Assembly: GCF_014205795.1 (NCBI RefSeq)
Contig: NZ_JACHCN010000018.1
Location: 24,088 to 88,087 of the forward strand
From: Rhodanobacter sp. MP7CTX1
Lineage (GTDB): Bacteria; Pseudomonadota; Gammaproteobacteria; Xanthomonadales; Rhodanobacteraceae
Reading direction: 5' to 3'
DNA: 64,000 nt
Below the pieces are notes generated by a model, which ran no database searches, was not told where the DNA came from, and saw only the letters and a program-made list of their open reading frames with translations. Numbering within the stretch: position 1 is the first letter of the stretch; every line of letters begins with the position of its first letter. Made by a program: the position numbers and the translations under genes. Of the stretch, positions 1 through 13,699 are shown piece after piece.

Positions 1-633
1 GATCTTGCCGGCGTACGCCATGCGCAACAGAAAAACGCCCCGGTGCCCGAAGTATTCCGGCCACGGCAAATGATTCCACGCCGATTCGCCACTTCTCAAC
101 CCATCAGGAAGTCCCAGCTTGTAGCGGGCCTTCACCATCGCCAGCAACAGCCGTCCCGATTGCGAACCGTCACAGGCATCGATGGCCAGATCGTAGGAGT
201 TGCGCCGCAGCTGTCGCAGCAAACCGACCGTGAAAAACAGATGCCGTGCAATTTTTTGCGGCAGGCTGAAGATCTGACGAATCTGGAAGCGATTCGTGAA
301 CACGTTCTGGGCCGCATTGCCGCCGGTGACAAGGTCGATTTCAGCGCCTGGATAAAGAGCTTCCACTTCGGCCAGCAACGGACTGATCAGGATGGCATTG
401 CCCAACCGGTGATTGGGTCGACATATGAGTACGCGATGGATGCCGCGTGTCGGCAGCTGACCAGGTTCGCAAAGCCCACGCTTCACCGTACCGAATAGAC
501 GGCCAAAACAACTCGCGATGAAGCGGCGCCGAAAGTCGTCCCAGGGTCGGGGTGCTAGCGGAGGCGGCGCATCGCTGAACGCGATCGCGGCAGCGCGATG
601 GATCGAAGTGTCGCCACTGTCATGAGATTGCAT
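1..633 (-). CDS. Glycosyltransferase family 9 (heptosyltransferase-like) protein, C-terminus outside window
   Basis: The reverse strand is open from ATG at 633 to the window edge, giving the first 211 residues of a protein with no stop in the window. After a basic, proline-rich N-terminus (about 65 residues) comes a Rossmann-like start, VLICRPNHRLGNAILISPLL, then an acidic/hydrophobic strand (EIDLVTGG). This is the usual opening of GT9 enzymes, where a GDxLL(A/T)TP-type loop follows the first strand; here the loop reads RLGNAILISP. A later YDLAIDACDGSQSGRLLL stretch fits the N-terminal domain of LPS heptosyltransferases and relatives. The likely role is transfer of a sugar to lipopolysaccharide or another glycan at the inner membrane. 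The ADP-heptose-binding C-terminal half is missing, so substrate cannot be judged. Confidence 0.72.
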   Translation of the reverse strand, partial: MQSHDSGDTSIHRAAAIAFSDAPPPLAPRPWDDFRRRFIASCFGRLFGTVKRGLCEPGQLPTRGIHRVLICRPNHRLGNAILISPLLAEVEALYPGAEIDLVTGGNAAQNVFTNRFQIRQIFSLPQKIARHLFFTVGLLRQLRRNSYDLAIDACDGSQSGRLLLAMVKARYKLGLPDGLRSGESAWNHLPWPEYFGHRGVFLLRMAYAGKI

Positions 634-734
634 GGCGCAAGGTAGTCAGCGCCGCTTAGTTCACCCTTATGGAAGTTCTACGTAGAGGCCTTGATGAGCC
701 GAGCGCTGGTGTCAAACCCTACGCGCTCGCACCC

Positions 735-2212
<1,478 letters not shown>

Positions 2213-2213
<1 letters not shown>

Positions 2214-2518
2214 CACTTGCTCTCCTTGCCGGCGGCGGGCTTGCTGGACTTGAACATCTCCAGCATCCGCTCGGTGACCACGTACCCGCCGGCGGCGTTG
2301 CCGGCGCCCAGCAGCACCCCGATAAAGCCGATGGTCATCTCGAACGGCGTCTGCGCCTGCCCTAGCGCGATCATCGCGCCAACCAGCACAATACCGTGGA
2401 CGAAGTTGGAGCCGGACATCAACGGCGTGTGCAGGATGACCGGCACCCGCGCAATGATTTCATAGCCGGTAAATGCGGCCAGCATGAAGATATACAGCGC
2501 CAGGAACCCGTCGATCAT
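2213..2518 (-). CDS. pntA2: NAD(P) transhydrogenase subunit alpha part 2 (membrane domain)
   Basis: This small subunit of about 101 residues supplies the membrane helices of the alpha chain. Three hydrophobic segments are visible: FLALYIFMLAAFTGYEII, the MSGSNFVHGIVLVGAMIAL stretch, and FEMTIGFIGVLLGAGNAAGG. In many bacteria this domain is fused to PntA; here it is separate, as in other split transhydrogenases. I chose the ATG at 2518 because a GGGGTGAGG Shine-Dalgarno lies just upstream; an in-frame ATG seven codons earlier (2539) is less well placed. It is coupled to pntB. Its partner pntA1 is not adjacent: it sits at 4399-5493, with a three-gene operon on the other strand between them. Confidence 0.94.
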
Positions 2519-2611
2519 GACCTCACCCCGCCAAGACATCGTTGTCAGTGCATCATACGGGTGCCAGTCAACCCGCGCGAGCCTGCCGCGTTGAATACGG
2601 GAGTCGAACCG

Positions 2612-3235
2612 ATGGAGCCCGAGGATGCATCAACCGACGATGCGGCCATGAGCAGCGTAGCCGGCATGCTCGACGCGGAATTGTTGATCGAGAGTGCAGC
2701 CGAAGTGCCTGCCACACTGGATGCGTTCCTGGCGCAGGTGGAGCGGCGGGCGTTCCGCATGGCCGAGCTGCAGTTGCGCCATCGGGAGGACGCCATGGAT
2801 GCCGTGCAGGACGCCATGCTGCGGCTGGTCAAGCACTACCGCGACAAACCCGCCGTGGAATGGCCACCGCTGTTCTGGGGCATCCTGCGCCGCCGTGTTG
2901 TCGACCTGCAGCGCCGGCGCAAGGTGCGCTCGATCGTGGTTGGCTGGCTTGGCGGTGGCCGTGACAGCGACGGCGACGAGCTGCCCACGTGGGAGCCCGC
3001 CGATCGCAGCCCTGGTCCGCTCGATCGCCTGCAGGACCGGCAGTCGTATGCGGATATGGCAGCAGCGGTAAGGCAATTGCCGCAACGCCAGCGCGAAGCT
3101 TTCATGCTGCGCATGCTGGAGGGGCTGGACGTGGCGGAAACCGCCGATGCGATGGGCTGCTCCAAAGGCAGCGTAAAAACCCATCTGTCGCGCGCCATGC
3201 ATCATTTGCGCGACCAACTGGAGGACTGGCGATGA
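2612..3235 (+). CDS. ECF-type RNA polymerase sigma factor
   Basis: A 207-residue sigma-70 family protein. Region 2 is recognisable in RHREDAMDAVQDAMLRLVKHY and the following FWGILRRRVVDLQRRRK. Region 4 is LPQRQREAFMLRMLEGLDVAETADAMGCSKGSVKTHLSRAMHHL, a complete helix-turn-helix. No other conserved region is present, so it belongs to the extracytoplasmic-function group, which directs RNA polymerase to a small stress regulon. The open frame continues upstream into pntA2, but I place the start at ATG 2612, after a GGGAG motif; ATG 2648 is an alternative. The TGA overlaps the ATG of the next gene (ATGA), so both are co-translated. Its target genes cannot be read from the sequence; autoregulation of this operon is the usual pattern. 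Confidence 0.88.
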   Translation: MEPEDASTDDAAMSSVAGMLDAELLIESAAEVPATLDAFLAQVERRAFRMAELQLRHREDAMDAVQDAMLRLVKHYRDKPAVEWPPLFWGILRRRVVDLQRRRKVRSIVVGWLGGGRDSDGDELPTWEPADRSPGPLDRLQDRQSYADMAAAVRQLPQRQREAFMLRMLEGLDVAETADAMGCSKGSVKTHLSRAMHHLRDQLEDWR

Positions 3236-3630
3236 ACTCGCTCGACAAACATCTCGAACAGCGCGCTCGCGAGCTCTATCATGAGGCAAGTCAGCGTATC
3301 GACCCGGTCACCGCCGGCCGGCTGCGTGCCGCGCGCAGGCATGCGCTGGCAGCGGCGCAGGCGCCAAAACATCATGCCACCCGCTGGTTGATTCCAACCG
3401 GCGCGTTTGCGGCGATCGCGCTGGCCACCTTGATGGTGTGGCAGCCCGTGCCGCACGACACGGTAACCTCGTCGAAGCAGGTCGTCGGCATGCCCGGTTC
3501 GAGCGTCGACATGGATACCGAACTGCCGCCAGACGCCGACAAGACCGACCCGAACCTCTACCAGAACCTCGATTTCTACGGCTGGCTGGCCGCCAACGGC
3601 AGTCCGCATGATCAGCCGGCGAAGCACTGA
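3232..3630 (+). CDS. DUF3619-like membrane protein, candidate anti-sigma partner
   Basis: A 132-residue protein, translationally coupled to the sigma factor by a four-base ATGA overlap. It has a charged N-terminal cytosolic part (about residues 1-50, ELYHEASQRIDPVTAGRLRAARR), a single membrane helix (WLIPTGAFAAIALATLMVW) and a short periplasmic tail ending in DPNLYQNLDFYGWLAANG. The layout and the terminal LDFYxWLA motif resemble DUF3619 proteins. A one-helix protein encoded directly after an ECF sigma factor is often its anti-sigma factor; that role is inference, since no zinc-binding HxxxCxxC motif of the ZAS type is present. Confidence 0.72.
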   Translation: MNSLDKHLEQRARELYHEASQRIDPVTAGRLRAARRHALAAAQAPKHHATRWLIPTGAFAAIALATLMVWQPVPHDTVTSSKQVVGMPGSSVDMDTELPPDADKTDPNLYQNLDFYGWLAANGSPHDQPAKH

Positions 3631-3633
3631 ACC

Positions 3634-4161
3634 ATGACCCGATCCCGTTCGTTGAGTCTGCCCTTGCTGTTCGCTGCGCTATTCGGTGGTGCGCTCGCTG
3701 CGCCGCTGCATGCGCAGGCTGGGCCGCCGCCGTCCGGGAATGACATGGTGGCGCACCCGTGGAGCAGCCTCGATCCGGCGCAACGCGACGTGTTGGCGCC
3801 CTTGCAGGATAAATGGGACACCCTGCCACCGCGTCGACAGGCGATCATGCTGAAACGCGCCGAAGTCTGGACCACCCAGTCACCGGCAAAGCGCGAAGAA
3901 ATCCGCGAGCGCATCGCCCGCTGGCAGCAGATGACGCCGGAACAACGCCGGGTGGCACGCGACAACCAGAGCAAGTTCCGCCAGCTGCCGCCAGCTCAGC
4001 GCGAAGAGCTGCACGCCGCGTTTGAACGCTTTCAGCAGCTGCCCCCGCAACAGCGCGAGCAGCTGATCCGCCAATGGCAGGCACTGCCTCCAAATCAACG
4101 TATGCAGTGGCTGAAACATTCCGGCGCCGACGTCCCACCTCCGCCGCACAACCATCGATAA
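3634..4161 (+). CDS. DUF3106 domain periplasmic protein
   Basis: A 175-residue secreted protein with a signal peptide (LPLLFAALFGGALAAPLHAQA). The mature part is a chain of short repeats such as WSSLDPAQRDVLAPL, WQQMTPEQRRVARDN, FRQLPPAQREELHAAF and FQQLPPQQREQLIRQW, each a predicted helix following a xxLPPxQRxxL turn. This is the DUF3106 pattern. It starts three bases after the previous stop and forms one operon with the sigma factor and the DUF3619-like gene. Function is unknown; the superficial likeness to Spy/CpxP-type LTxxQ periplasmic stress proteins suggests an envelope role, which is inference only. Confidence 0.8.
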   Translation: MTRSRSLSLPLLFAALFGGALAAPLHAQAGPPPSGNDMVAHPWSSLDPAQRDVLAPLQDKWDTLPPRRQAIMLKRAEVWTTQSPAKREEIRERIARWQQMTPEQRRVARDNQSKFRQLPPAQREELHAAFERFQQLPPQQREQLIRQWQALPPNQRMQWLKHSGADVPPPPHNHR

Positions 4162-4296
4162 CCGACCCCGCAGTGCGCGGGTGCTACTCGTTACATGGGT
4201 TGGTGGTGAGCGTAGGGAAGCCCAACGTCTCGGCGGGCTGCTTGAGGTGTTTGTTGGGCATCGCTGCGCTCACCCCAACCTGCTCGCGAACGCTCT

Positions 4297-4356
4297 TGTG
4301 GGAGCGACTTCAGTCGCGATAGCTCTAAAAGCATCGCGACTGAAGTCGCTCCCACA
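4297..4356. repeat. Perfect 24-bp REP-like inverted repeat between convergent genes
   Basis: Left arm 4297-4320 (TGTGGGAGCGACTTCAGTCG plus CGAT) and right arm 4333-4356 are exact reverse complements, separated by 12 bases. The element lies between the 3' ends of the DUF3106 gene and pntA1, so as RNA it could end transcription in both directions. The same core recurs at 8313-8342 and 63796-63819. Confidence 0.9.
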
Positions 4357-4398
4357 GGTTACTTTCTACTTGGGGCTTTTCGCGCACAGGGTGCGCTC

Positions 4399-5493
4399 CT
4401 ACACGCGTGCTTCGCCGGCGTGGCTCAGGCAGCTTTTGGCGACCAGTTCGTCGGCGAAGTCCGGCTGCAACGCACCGTCACGGATCAGCAGCTCGCAGAA
4501 GTTGTAGACATTGCGGGCGTACATCTCCGACGCATGCAACGGCGCACCGGCAGCCAGGTTCAGCGGGCCGAGAATCGTCACGCCAGTATGCTCGACCCGC
4601 TCGCCCGGCCGGGTCAGTTCGCAGTTGCCGCCGCTCTCGGCAGCCAAGTCCACGATCAAGGCGCTCGGCTTCATGCCTTCGACCATCGCTGCGGTGAGGA
4701 TCTTCGGTGCCGGCCGGCCAGGTACCGCCGCCGTGGTCACAATCACATCGATCGATTTCAGATGCTCGGCCAGCGCCTGCTGCTGTGCGGCGCGCTCTTC
4801 GGCGGAAAGTTCACGTGCGTAACCGCCGGTGCCCGCTGCGCTGACGCCCAATTCGAGAAACTTCGCGCCCAGCGATTCCACCTGTTCGCGGGTTTCCGGA
4901 CGCACGTCATACCCTTCAATCTGCGCCCCCAGCCGACGCGCAGTGGCGATCGCCTGCAGGCCAGCCACGCCTGCGCCGATCACCAGCACTTTGGACGGCC
5001 GGATGGTGCCGGCCGCGGTGGTCAGCATCGGAAAGAATTTCGGCGCCGCCTCGGCGGCTATCAGCATGGCGCGGTAGCCGGCAACTGCCGCCTGCGAACT
5101 CAGTACGTCCATCGCCTGGGCGCGCGTTGTACGCGGCAGCAGTTCCAGCGAGAACGCGGTCAATTTACGCGCGGTGATTGCCGCGATGCGCTCGGCTGCG
5201 CCATACGGACGCAACTGGCCCACCACCACGCTGCCCTCGCGCAGCCCGGCAAAAACGGTGTCGTCAGGCGGCAATACGCAAGCGAGCAGGTCGGCCTGCG
5301 CCAGCACGCCAGCCGCATCGGCAAACTCGACTTCGGCATAGGCACTGTCCGGGAAGCCAGCGCTGCGGCCCGCATCATGCTCAAGCAACACGCGCAGACC
5401 CTTGCCGCGAAACTTCTTGGCCATTTCCGGCGTGATGGCCACGCGGCGCTCCCCGGCAGCGGTTTCACGCAAAGCGGCTACGGTGATCGGCAT
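4399..5493 (-). CDS. pntA1: NAD(P) transhydrogenase subunit alpha part 1 (NAD(H)-binding domain)
   Basis: A 364-residue soluble NAD(H)-binding subunit of proton-translocating transhydrogenase, related to alanine dehydrogenase. It starts MPITVAALRETAAGERRVAI, the family's N-terminal signature, and carries a Rossmann fold VLVIGAGVAGLQAIATARRLGA (about residues 170-192) and the mobile-loop region further on. It lacks the membrane helices of full-length PntA; these are encoded separately by pntA2. The start at 5493 is preceded by an AGGGG motif. Unusually it is not followed directly by pntA2: 1.9 kb of opposite-strand DNA and a REP palindrome intervene, so it needs its own promoter upstream of 5493 and pntA2-pntB a second one. 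Confidence 0.95.
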   Translation of the reverse strand: MPITVAALRETAAGERRVAITPEMAKKFRGKGLRVLLEHDAGRSAGFPDSAYAEVEFADAAGVLAQADLLACVLPPDDTVFAGLREGSVVVGQLRPYGAAERIAAITARKLTAFSLELLPRTTRAQAMDVLSSQAAVAGYRAMLIAAEAAPKFFPMLTTAAGTIRPSKVLVIGAGVAGLQAIATARRLGAQIEGYDVRPETREQVESLGAKFLELGVSAAGTGGYARELSAEERAAQQQALAEHLKSIDVIVTTAAVPGRPAPKILTAAMVEGMKPSALIVDLAAESGGNCELTRPGERVEHTGVTILGPLNLAAGAPLHASEMYARNVYNFCELLIRDGALQPDFADELVAKSCLSHAGEARV

Positions 5494-5553
5494 GGTGCAA
5501 TACCCCTCGTTGGTTTGAACATCTTAGCGGGACTTGAGGCCGAGAGGTTTTGA

Positions 5554-6069
<516 letters not shown>

Positions 6070-6130
6070 TGGTTCGCGCGCTGGCGGAGCGCCAGTTAGC
6101 ATGGGCATCCCTGCACCGCTGAGTTCGCCC

Positions 6131-6700
6131 ATGCCCGCCGCCCTCTCCCTGCTTCAGCAACGCCATTCCGCCCCTTCGCGTCAGCTCGGCGAACCGGCAC
6201 CGGATGAAGCCACGCTGCGGGCACTGCTCGAAGCGGCGATCCGCGTGCCCGACCACGGCAAGCTGGTGCCATTCCGGTTGATCCGTCTGCACGGCGACGC
6301 GAAGCTGCGCTTTGGCGAACAGTTGAGTGCTATCGCCATCCGCAACAATCCTGAATTGTCTGAAGCCAAGTACGAGAAGGAGCGCTTGCGCTACACCTTT
6401 GCTCCGCTGGTCATCGTTGTGATCGCCAGCCTGCAGGCTGACAGCAAGATTCCCGAAATCGAGCAGAAACTCTGTGCCGGCAACGTGGCCTACAACCTTT
6501 TGCTGGGTGCCTACGCGCTGGGGTTTGGCGCGCAATGGCTGACCGGCTGGGCCGCCTACAATCGTGAGGTGGCCTCCATCCTCAAGCTGACCGAGAACGA
6601 ACATGTGATCGGCTTCGTCCACATGGGCACGCCGCAAATCGAAGTGCCCGATCGCGACCGTCCGGCCCTGGCCGACGTGTTCAGCACATGGACGTCGTGA
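6131..6700 (+). CDS. Nitroreductase family protein (YdjA-like)
   Basis: A 189-residue FMN-dependent nitroreductase-fold protein. The N-terminal RHSAPSRQLGEPAP motif holds the flavin-binding RxSxR-like element (RHSAPSR), followed by AAIRVPDHGKLVPFRLIRL, characteristic of the small YdjA group (APDHG-type motif). GFGAQWLTGW and a late GFVHMGTP stretch complete the FMN pocket. Substrate is unknown in this group. An in-frame ATG ten codons upstream exists, but ATG 6131 gives the usual length; neither has a strong ribosome site. Its end overlaps the next gene by 13 bases, suggesting co-transcription. Confidence 0.88.
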   Translation: MPAALSLLQQRHSAPSRQLGEPAPDEATLRALLEAAIRVPDHGKLVPFRLIRLHGDAKLRFGEQLSAIAIRNNPELSEAKYEKERLRYTFAPLVIVVIASLQADSKIPEIEQKLCAGNVAYNLLLGAYALGFGAQWLTGWAAYNREVASILKLTENEHVIGFVHMGTPQIEVPDRDRPALADVFSTWTS

Positions 6701-7614
6701 ACGCACCGTCCAGCGGGCCCGCAAACCTGCCGCCGGCCGTCCATCTCGTCGATGGCAGCCTGTATGTGTTTCGCGCCTGGCATTCGATGCCGAACGAGTT
6801 TTTCGATGCCGAGGGTCATCCGGTCAACGCCGTGCATGGCTACACCCGTTTTCTGTGCGAGCTGCTGGAACGCGCACAGCCCGAGCACATCGCAGTCGCA
6901 TTCGATGCCTCGCTGACCAGCTCGTTCCGCAACGCGATCTATCCGTCTTACAAGGCCAATCGCGAGTTGCCGCCACCGGACCTGGAGCGACAGTTCGTGC
7001 AATGTCGCGCGATCACCGAGGCGCTTGGCATCCAGGTGATGATCGACCACAGCTTCGAAGCCGATGACTTGATCGGAAGTACGGTGTGGAACCTGCGCGC
7101 ACTAGGCTGGCGCAGCGTGATCGTCTCCGCCGACAAGGATTTCGGCCAGCTGCTCGGCGAACACGACGAACAATGGGACTACGCCCGCAGCACGCGCTGG
7201 GGGCCAGCCGGCGTCCACGAAAAGCTGGGCGTACACCCGCACCAGGTTGCGGACTACCTCGCGCTATGCGGCGATGCGGTCGACAACATTCCTGGCGTAC
7301 CCGGTGTCGGCGCAAAAACCGCCGCCGCACTGCTCACCCATTTCGGCAGCCTGGACACCCTGCTCGACCGCATCGACGAAGTCGCCTTTCTTCGCCTGCG
7401 CGGTGCCGCCACCTGTGCCGCGAAACTACGCGAACACGCCGAACAGGCACGGCTGTATCGCCGGCTTACCCGCATCGCACTGGATGCGCCCGGAGCCATC
7501 AGCGTCGAGTCACTGCTGCGCCGGCCCAGCGAACCCGGCTCGCTCGACAGCCTGTGCGAACAATTGGGGTTTGGCGCATTCACCCGCAGCCGGCTGCGTG
7601 CGTTGCTGCGCTGA
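6688..7614 (+). CDS. 5'-3' exonuclease / flap endonuclease (ExoIX-like)
   Basis: A 308-residue stand-alone relative of the 5' nuclease domain of DNA polymerase I. Metal-binding acidic residues are in the expected blocks: HLVDGSLYVFRAW, VAFDASLTSSFRN, then HSFEADDLIG and VSADKDFGQLL. The helix-three-turn-helix/H2TH DNA-binding element is present as CGDAVDNIPGVPGVGAKTAAALL. Such proteins remove RNA primers or flaps in replication and repair. It lacks polymerase domains, so it is not a truncated PolA. It overlaps the upstream nitroreductase by 13 bases. Confidence 0.9.
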   Translation: MDVVNAPSSGPANLPPAVHLVDGSLYVFRAWHSMPNEFFDAEGHPVNAVHGYTRFLCELLERAQPEHIAVAFDASLTSSFRNAIYPSYKANRELPPPDLERQFVQCRAITEALGIQVMIDHSFEADDLIGSTVWNLRALGWRSVIVSADKDFGQLLGEHDEQWDYARSTRWGPAGVHEKLGVHPHQVADYLALCGDAVDNIPGVPGVGAKTAAALLTHFGSLDTLLDRIDEVAFLRLRGAATCAAKLREHAEQARLYRRLTRIALDAPGAISVESLLRRPSEPGSLDSLCEQLGFGAFTRSRLRALLR

Positions 7615-7689
7615 GAACATGTCCACGCCGGTTGTGAGGACCGGCCGCGCAGGTCAACATGTGCGCTGCACCCTGATCCGTGGCCACTC

Positions 7690-8277
7690 ATGAACGACCA
7701 TACAAACCGCATTCCCGCCGATGCCAGCGCACCCGTGGAAACCCTGTATGAAGGCCGTTGGCTGAGCCTGCGCAAACGCGGCCGCTGGGAGTATGCCGAG
7801 CGCAACAACCCCGGCGGCGCGGTGATCATCCTGGCGGTAACCCCCGATGACACGGTGCTGTTTGTCGAACAGTACCGCGTGTCGATCCTGCAGAACACTA
7901 TCGAGATGCCGGCCGGGCTGGTCGGCGACATGGCCGACCAAGTCGACGAAAGCGCCTTGCTTGCCGCGCAGCGTGAACTGGAAGAGGAAACCGGCTACCG
8001 CTGCCAGCGGGTGGAATTTGTCCACCGCGGCCCCTCTTCATCCGGCATGAGCACCGAGATGATCACGTTTGTGCGTGCCTGGGATCTGGAAAAGGTTGGT
8101 CCGGGCGGCGGCGATGAATCAGAGAACATTGTGGTGCACGAGGTGCCGCGCCGCGAGGCAGGCGCCTGGCTATTCGCGCGCGCCGCCGAAGGCTATTCGA
8201 TCGATCCGAAACTGTTCGCCGGACTCTGGTTTATCGAACACGCCAATTTGCGACAGCCCACACCGATAGACGTCTAG
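7690..8277 (+). CDS. NUDIX hydrolase (ADP-ribose pyrophosphatase-like)
   Basis: A 195-residue NUDIX protein. The box region is ESALLAAQRELEEETGY, with the RExxEExG core; the preceding glycine lies eight residues before the first Glu (GDMADQVDE) rather than the canonical six, a small insertion at the start of the box. The N-terminal strand arrangement (LRKRGRWEYAERNNPGGAVIILA and VLFVEQYR) matches the ADP-sugar diphosphatase subgroup, which cleaves ADP-ribose and similar compounds. It sits downstream of the exonuclease on the same strand with a 75-bp gap. The exact substrate is uncertain. Confidence 0.87.
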   Translation: MNDHTNRIPADASAPVETLYEGRWLSLRKRGRWEYAERNNPGGAVIILAVTPDDTVLFVEQYRVSILQNTIEMPAGLVGDMADQVDESALLAAQRELEEETGYRCQRVEFVHRGPSSSGMSTEMITFVRAWDLEKVGPGGGDESENIVVHEVPRREAGAWLFARAAEGYSIDPKLFAGLWFIEHANLRQPTPIDV

Positions 8278-8312
8278 ACGGCTGTTCTTTGCTTAGATCC
8301 GCTCGCGAGATT

Positions 8313-8342
8313 TTGTGGGAGCGACTTCAGTCGCTCCCACAA
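8313..8342. repeat. REP-like palindrome (compact copy)
   Basis: TTGTGGGAGCGACT and AGTCGCTCCCACAA form a perfect 14-bp stem around a TC dinucleotide. It has the same core as the element at 4297-4356 but lacks the CGCGAT extension. It is followed by CGCGCACAGCGTGCGCTCCTAC, similar to a stretch after the first copy. It lies between the convergent NUDIX and TMEM43-like genes, where it could serve as a terminator. Confidence 0.85.
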
Positions 8343-8442
8343 GAGCATCGCGCACAGCGTGCGCTCCTACAAGAACAGCAAGCAACAGCTCGCGCTATCC
8401 GCCAGCGACAGGCATCGCCTGCCGGTTGCATTCATACGCAAG

Positions 8443-9501
8443 TCAATCGTTGTCCGTCTGCCGTCGCTGAAGTTGCTTCCAGCGCCAAGCCGCCACCGCC
8501 GCGCCAAGCAACGTGACCAGCAGCCAGTAACCCATAGCCTGACTGTCGTTACCAAGCCACAACACGCTGGCCACCAGGCCTACCGCCAATGCGCCCACCG
8601 CGAGCGCCAGCAGCGGATCGCGTCGGACGCCGTAAGCATGAAGCAGCAGAAGCGCGCCAATTGCGGCCAGCAACACGGCCAATACCTGCTTGATCAGCAC
8701 GAATCCTGGTGGCACGGGGAGATCGGGAAAGATGTCGAGTAACGGCGCATCGCCGACCTCCACATCCAGGCCTTTGCCATCTGCCGTATCGGCGGCCGCT
8801 ACCAGCCGACCGCCATCGATGCGCGCCACAATCGTCACCTGCTGCTGCGGCACTTCATTCCAGCTCACCCGCACATCGCCCACTCGCGGATCGCCTGGAG
8901 TCGCGCTGGTCACCAGGTAATTCTGATATTGGCTGAAGCTGGCGGCGAGATTTGCCGGCAGCGCTTTCAGGTCGGGTGTCGCCTGCTGCGAACTGGGCAA
9001 TGCGTGCAGCACCTCTGGCGACAGTGCGAAGCCGCCGACCTGTACCAAGCCGGCATCGAACTGTTTGCTGCTGAGCGGAAAGCTGCTGGGATTGGCATGC
9101 CCGGCCGGCCTCTCGAAGTGACTGGCATCGAGCAATCGACCCACCCAGTCCTGCTCGTAATGCACTTCATTGCCAATGCGCACTTCGCGCCACTGGAACA
9201 TTTCCACGTTGCGCACCAGCACCGGGGTACTCACGCGCAGATTGAATTCGGGGTCCGTCGGAGCCTCCACCACGACGGGCGTTCCGACAACTCTCGCCAT
9301 GAAGCCGTGCTGGCCGACTTGCGGACCGACATCGGCATCGAGGTCGATCACCTCACCGCCATGCCGCTCCGCGGCCGCTCGATAGTTGAGCAGGCCGCGT
9401 GCCGTCATCGCCATCAGCCCGACGCCAGCCAGCATCAGCAATGCACCGATGCAACTGCGCGCCAGGGCGCGCGCGGGCGTCCATCGTCCAAGATCCATCA
9501 A
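8443..9501 (-). CDS. TMEM43 family membrane protein
   Basis: A 352-residue membrane protein with an N-terminal helix ([21 protein letters not shown]), a long extracytoplasmic middle domain and three or four C-terminal helices ([21 protein letters not shown] onward). The topology and motifs such as [17 protein letters not shown] and FALSPEVL match bacterial TMEM43 (DUF1625) proteins, whose function is not settled. Its ATG lies at the stop of the MBL-fold gene at 9498, a four-base overlap, so the two are probably co-translated. Nothing points to a specific substrate. Confidence 0.85.
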   Translation of the reverse strand: MMDLGRWTPARALARSCIGALLMLAGVGLMAMTARGLLNYRAAAERHGGEVIDLDADVGPQVGQHGFMARVVGTPVVVEAPTDPEFNLRVSTPVLVRNVEMFQWREVRIGNEVHYEQDWVGRLLDASHFERPAGHANPSSFPLSSKQFDAGLVQVGGFALSPEVLHALPSSQQATPDLKALPANLAASFSQYQNYLVTSATPGDPRVGDVRVSWNEVPQQQVTIVARIDGGRLVAAADTADGKGLDVEVGDAPLLDIFPDLPVPPGFVLIKQVLAVLLAAIGALLLLHAYGVRRDPLLALAVGALAVGLVASVLWLGNDSQAMGYWLLVTLLGAAVAAWRWKQLQRRQTDND

Positions 9502-10370
9502 GCCGCTCCAGCCAGAGGTTGCAGCAGCGCACCGCTCAGTACGCGTTGTTCGTTGGTGGTACCGAAGCGACCGCGCTCGTCACGGGTCAGCTGTGCCACC
9601 GCGCAATCATGGTCATGCGTGAAGAACAGCCGCACATCGCGCGCCAGCTTGTCTTCGAGAAAAACGCGCTTCTCGTCGATCAGTTTCTCCGGCCAGCGGT
9701 CATAACCCATGGTGATCGGCAGATGCACCCAGAAACGGCCCGGGATCAGGTCGGCGCAGAACACCACGCCACCTACTTCGGCCAGCATCAGGCCCGGCGT
9801 ATGGCCGTCCGAAAAGCTGAAATGCACCGCTTGCCCGAGTGTCTGCGAATACTCGCCATCGACCAGTTCCAGTCGACCGCTGGCTTCGAGCAGCAACTGC
9901 AATTCGGGGATAAACGAAGCGCGGTCACGCGGATGCGGTTCGAGTGCGCGGCGCCAATGTTCGGCGCCCACCACGAAGCGCGCATTCGGAAACAACAGTC
10001 GCAGTGGTTGATCTGCTTCCCATGCCGCCAGCAAGCCACCGGCATGATCGAAGTGCAGGTGCGACAGCACCACCACGTCGATCTCTTCATGCGTCAGACC
10101 GACAGCTGCCAGCGAATCGAGCAGCACATGCTGCGACTCGACCACACCATAACGCTCGCGCAACGCGGGCTCGAAAAACGCGCCAATGCCGGTCTCGAAC
10201 AACACATTACGGCCGTCCAAACCTTTCGCCAGCAGGCAACGGCAGGCCAGCGGTATACGGTTCTGCTCATCCGGCGCAATCCAGCGCGACCACAGTGCCC
10301 TGGGAGCGTTGCCAAACATGGCGCCGCCATCCAGCTGCTGTGAGTTGCCGATCAGCGAGAACAGTTCCAT
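9498..10370 (-). CDS. MBL-fold metallo-hydrolase
   Basis: A 290-residue metallo-beta-lactamase-fold protein. The zinc motif HxHxDH is present as [12 protein letters not shown]; further ligands are the GAEHW block, FSDGHTPGL (HTPG motif) and FFTHDHD near the end. The SDGHTPG motif and the fold are shared by lactonases and glyoxalase II-like thiolesterases; substrate cannot be assigned. I selected ATG 10370 because the open frame upstream (to 10427) runs into the ggt coding region. It is in a leftward series with ggt upstream (7 bp gap) and the TMEM43-like gene downstream. Confidence 0.88.
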   Translation of the reverse strand: MELFSLIGNSQQLDGGAMFGNAPRALWSRWIAPDEQNRIPLACRCLLAKGLDGRNVLFETGIGAFFEPALRERYGVVESQHVLLDSLAAVGLTHEEIDVVVLSHLHFDHAGGLLAAWEADQPLRLLFPNARFVVGAEHWRRALEPHPRDRASFIPELQLLLEASGRLELVDGEYSQTLGQAVHFSFSDGHTPGLMLAEVGGVVFCADLIPGRFWVHLPITMGYDRWPEKLIDEKRVFLEDKLARDVRLFFTHDHDCAVAQLTRDERGRFGTTNEQRVLSGALLQPLAGAA

Positions 10371-10377
10371 GGCGCTG

Positions 10378-13628
<3,251 letters not shown>

Positions 13629-13699
13629 CTAGCTTAACGGAAGCTCAGGCGTGGCGCCTCCTCCCCGGGCTCATGTACAGCACGAATGGCCCTGCATCC

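Noticed and set aside
2396..2611. Upstream extension of the sigma factor frame
   Set aside because: It overlaps pntA2 and has a shadow-like composition; the ATG at 2612 has a better context.
9399..10343. Plus-strand frame opposite the MBL-fold gene
   Set aside because: Shadow of a gene with complete zinc-binding motifs.
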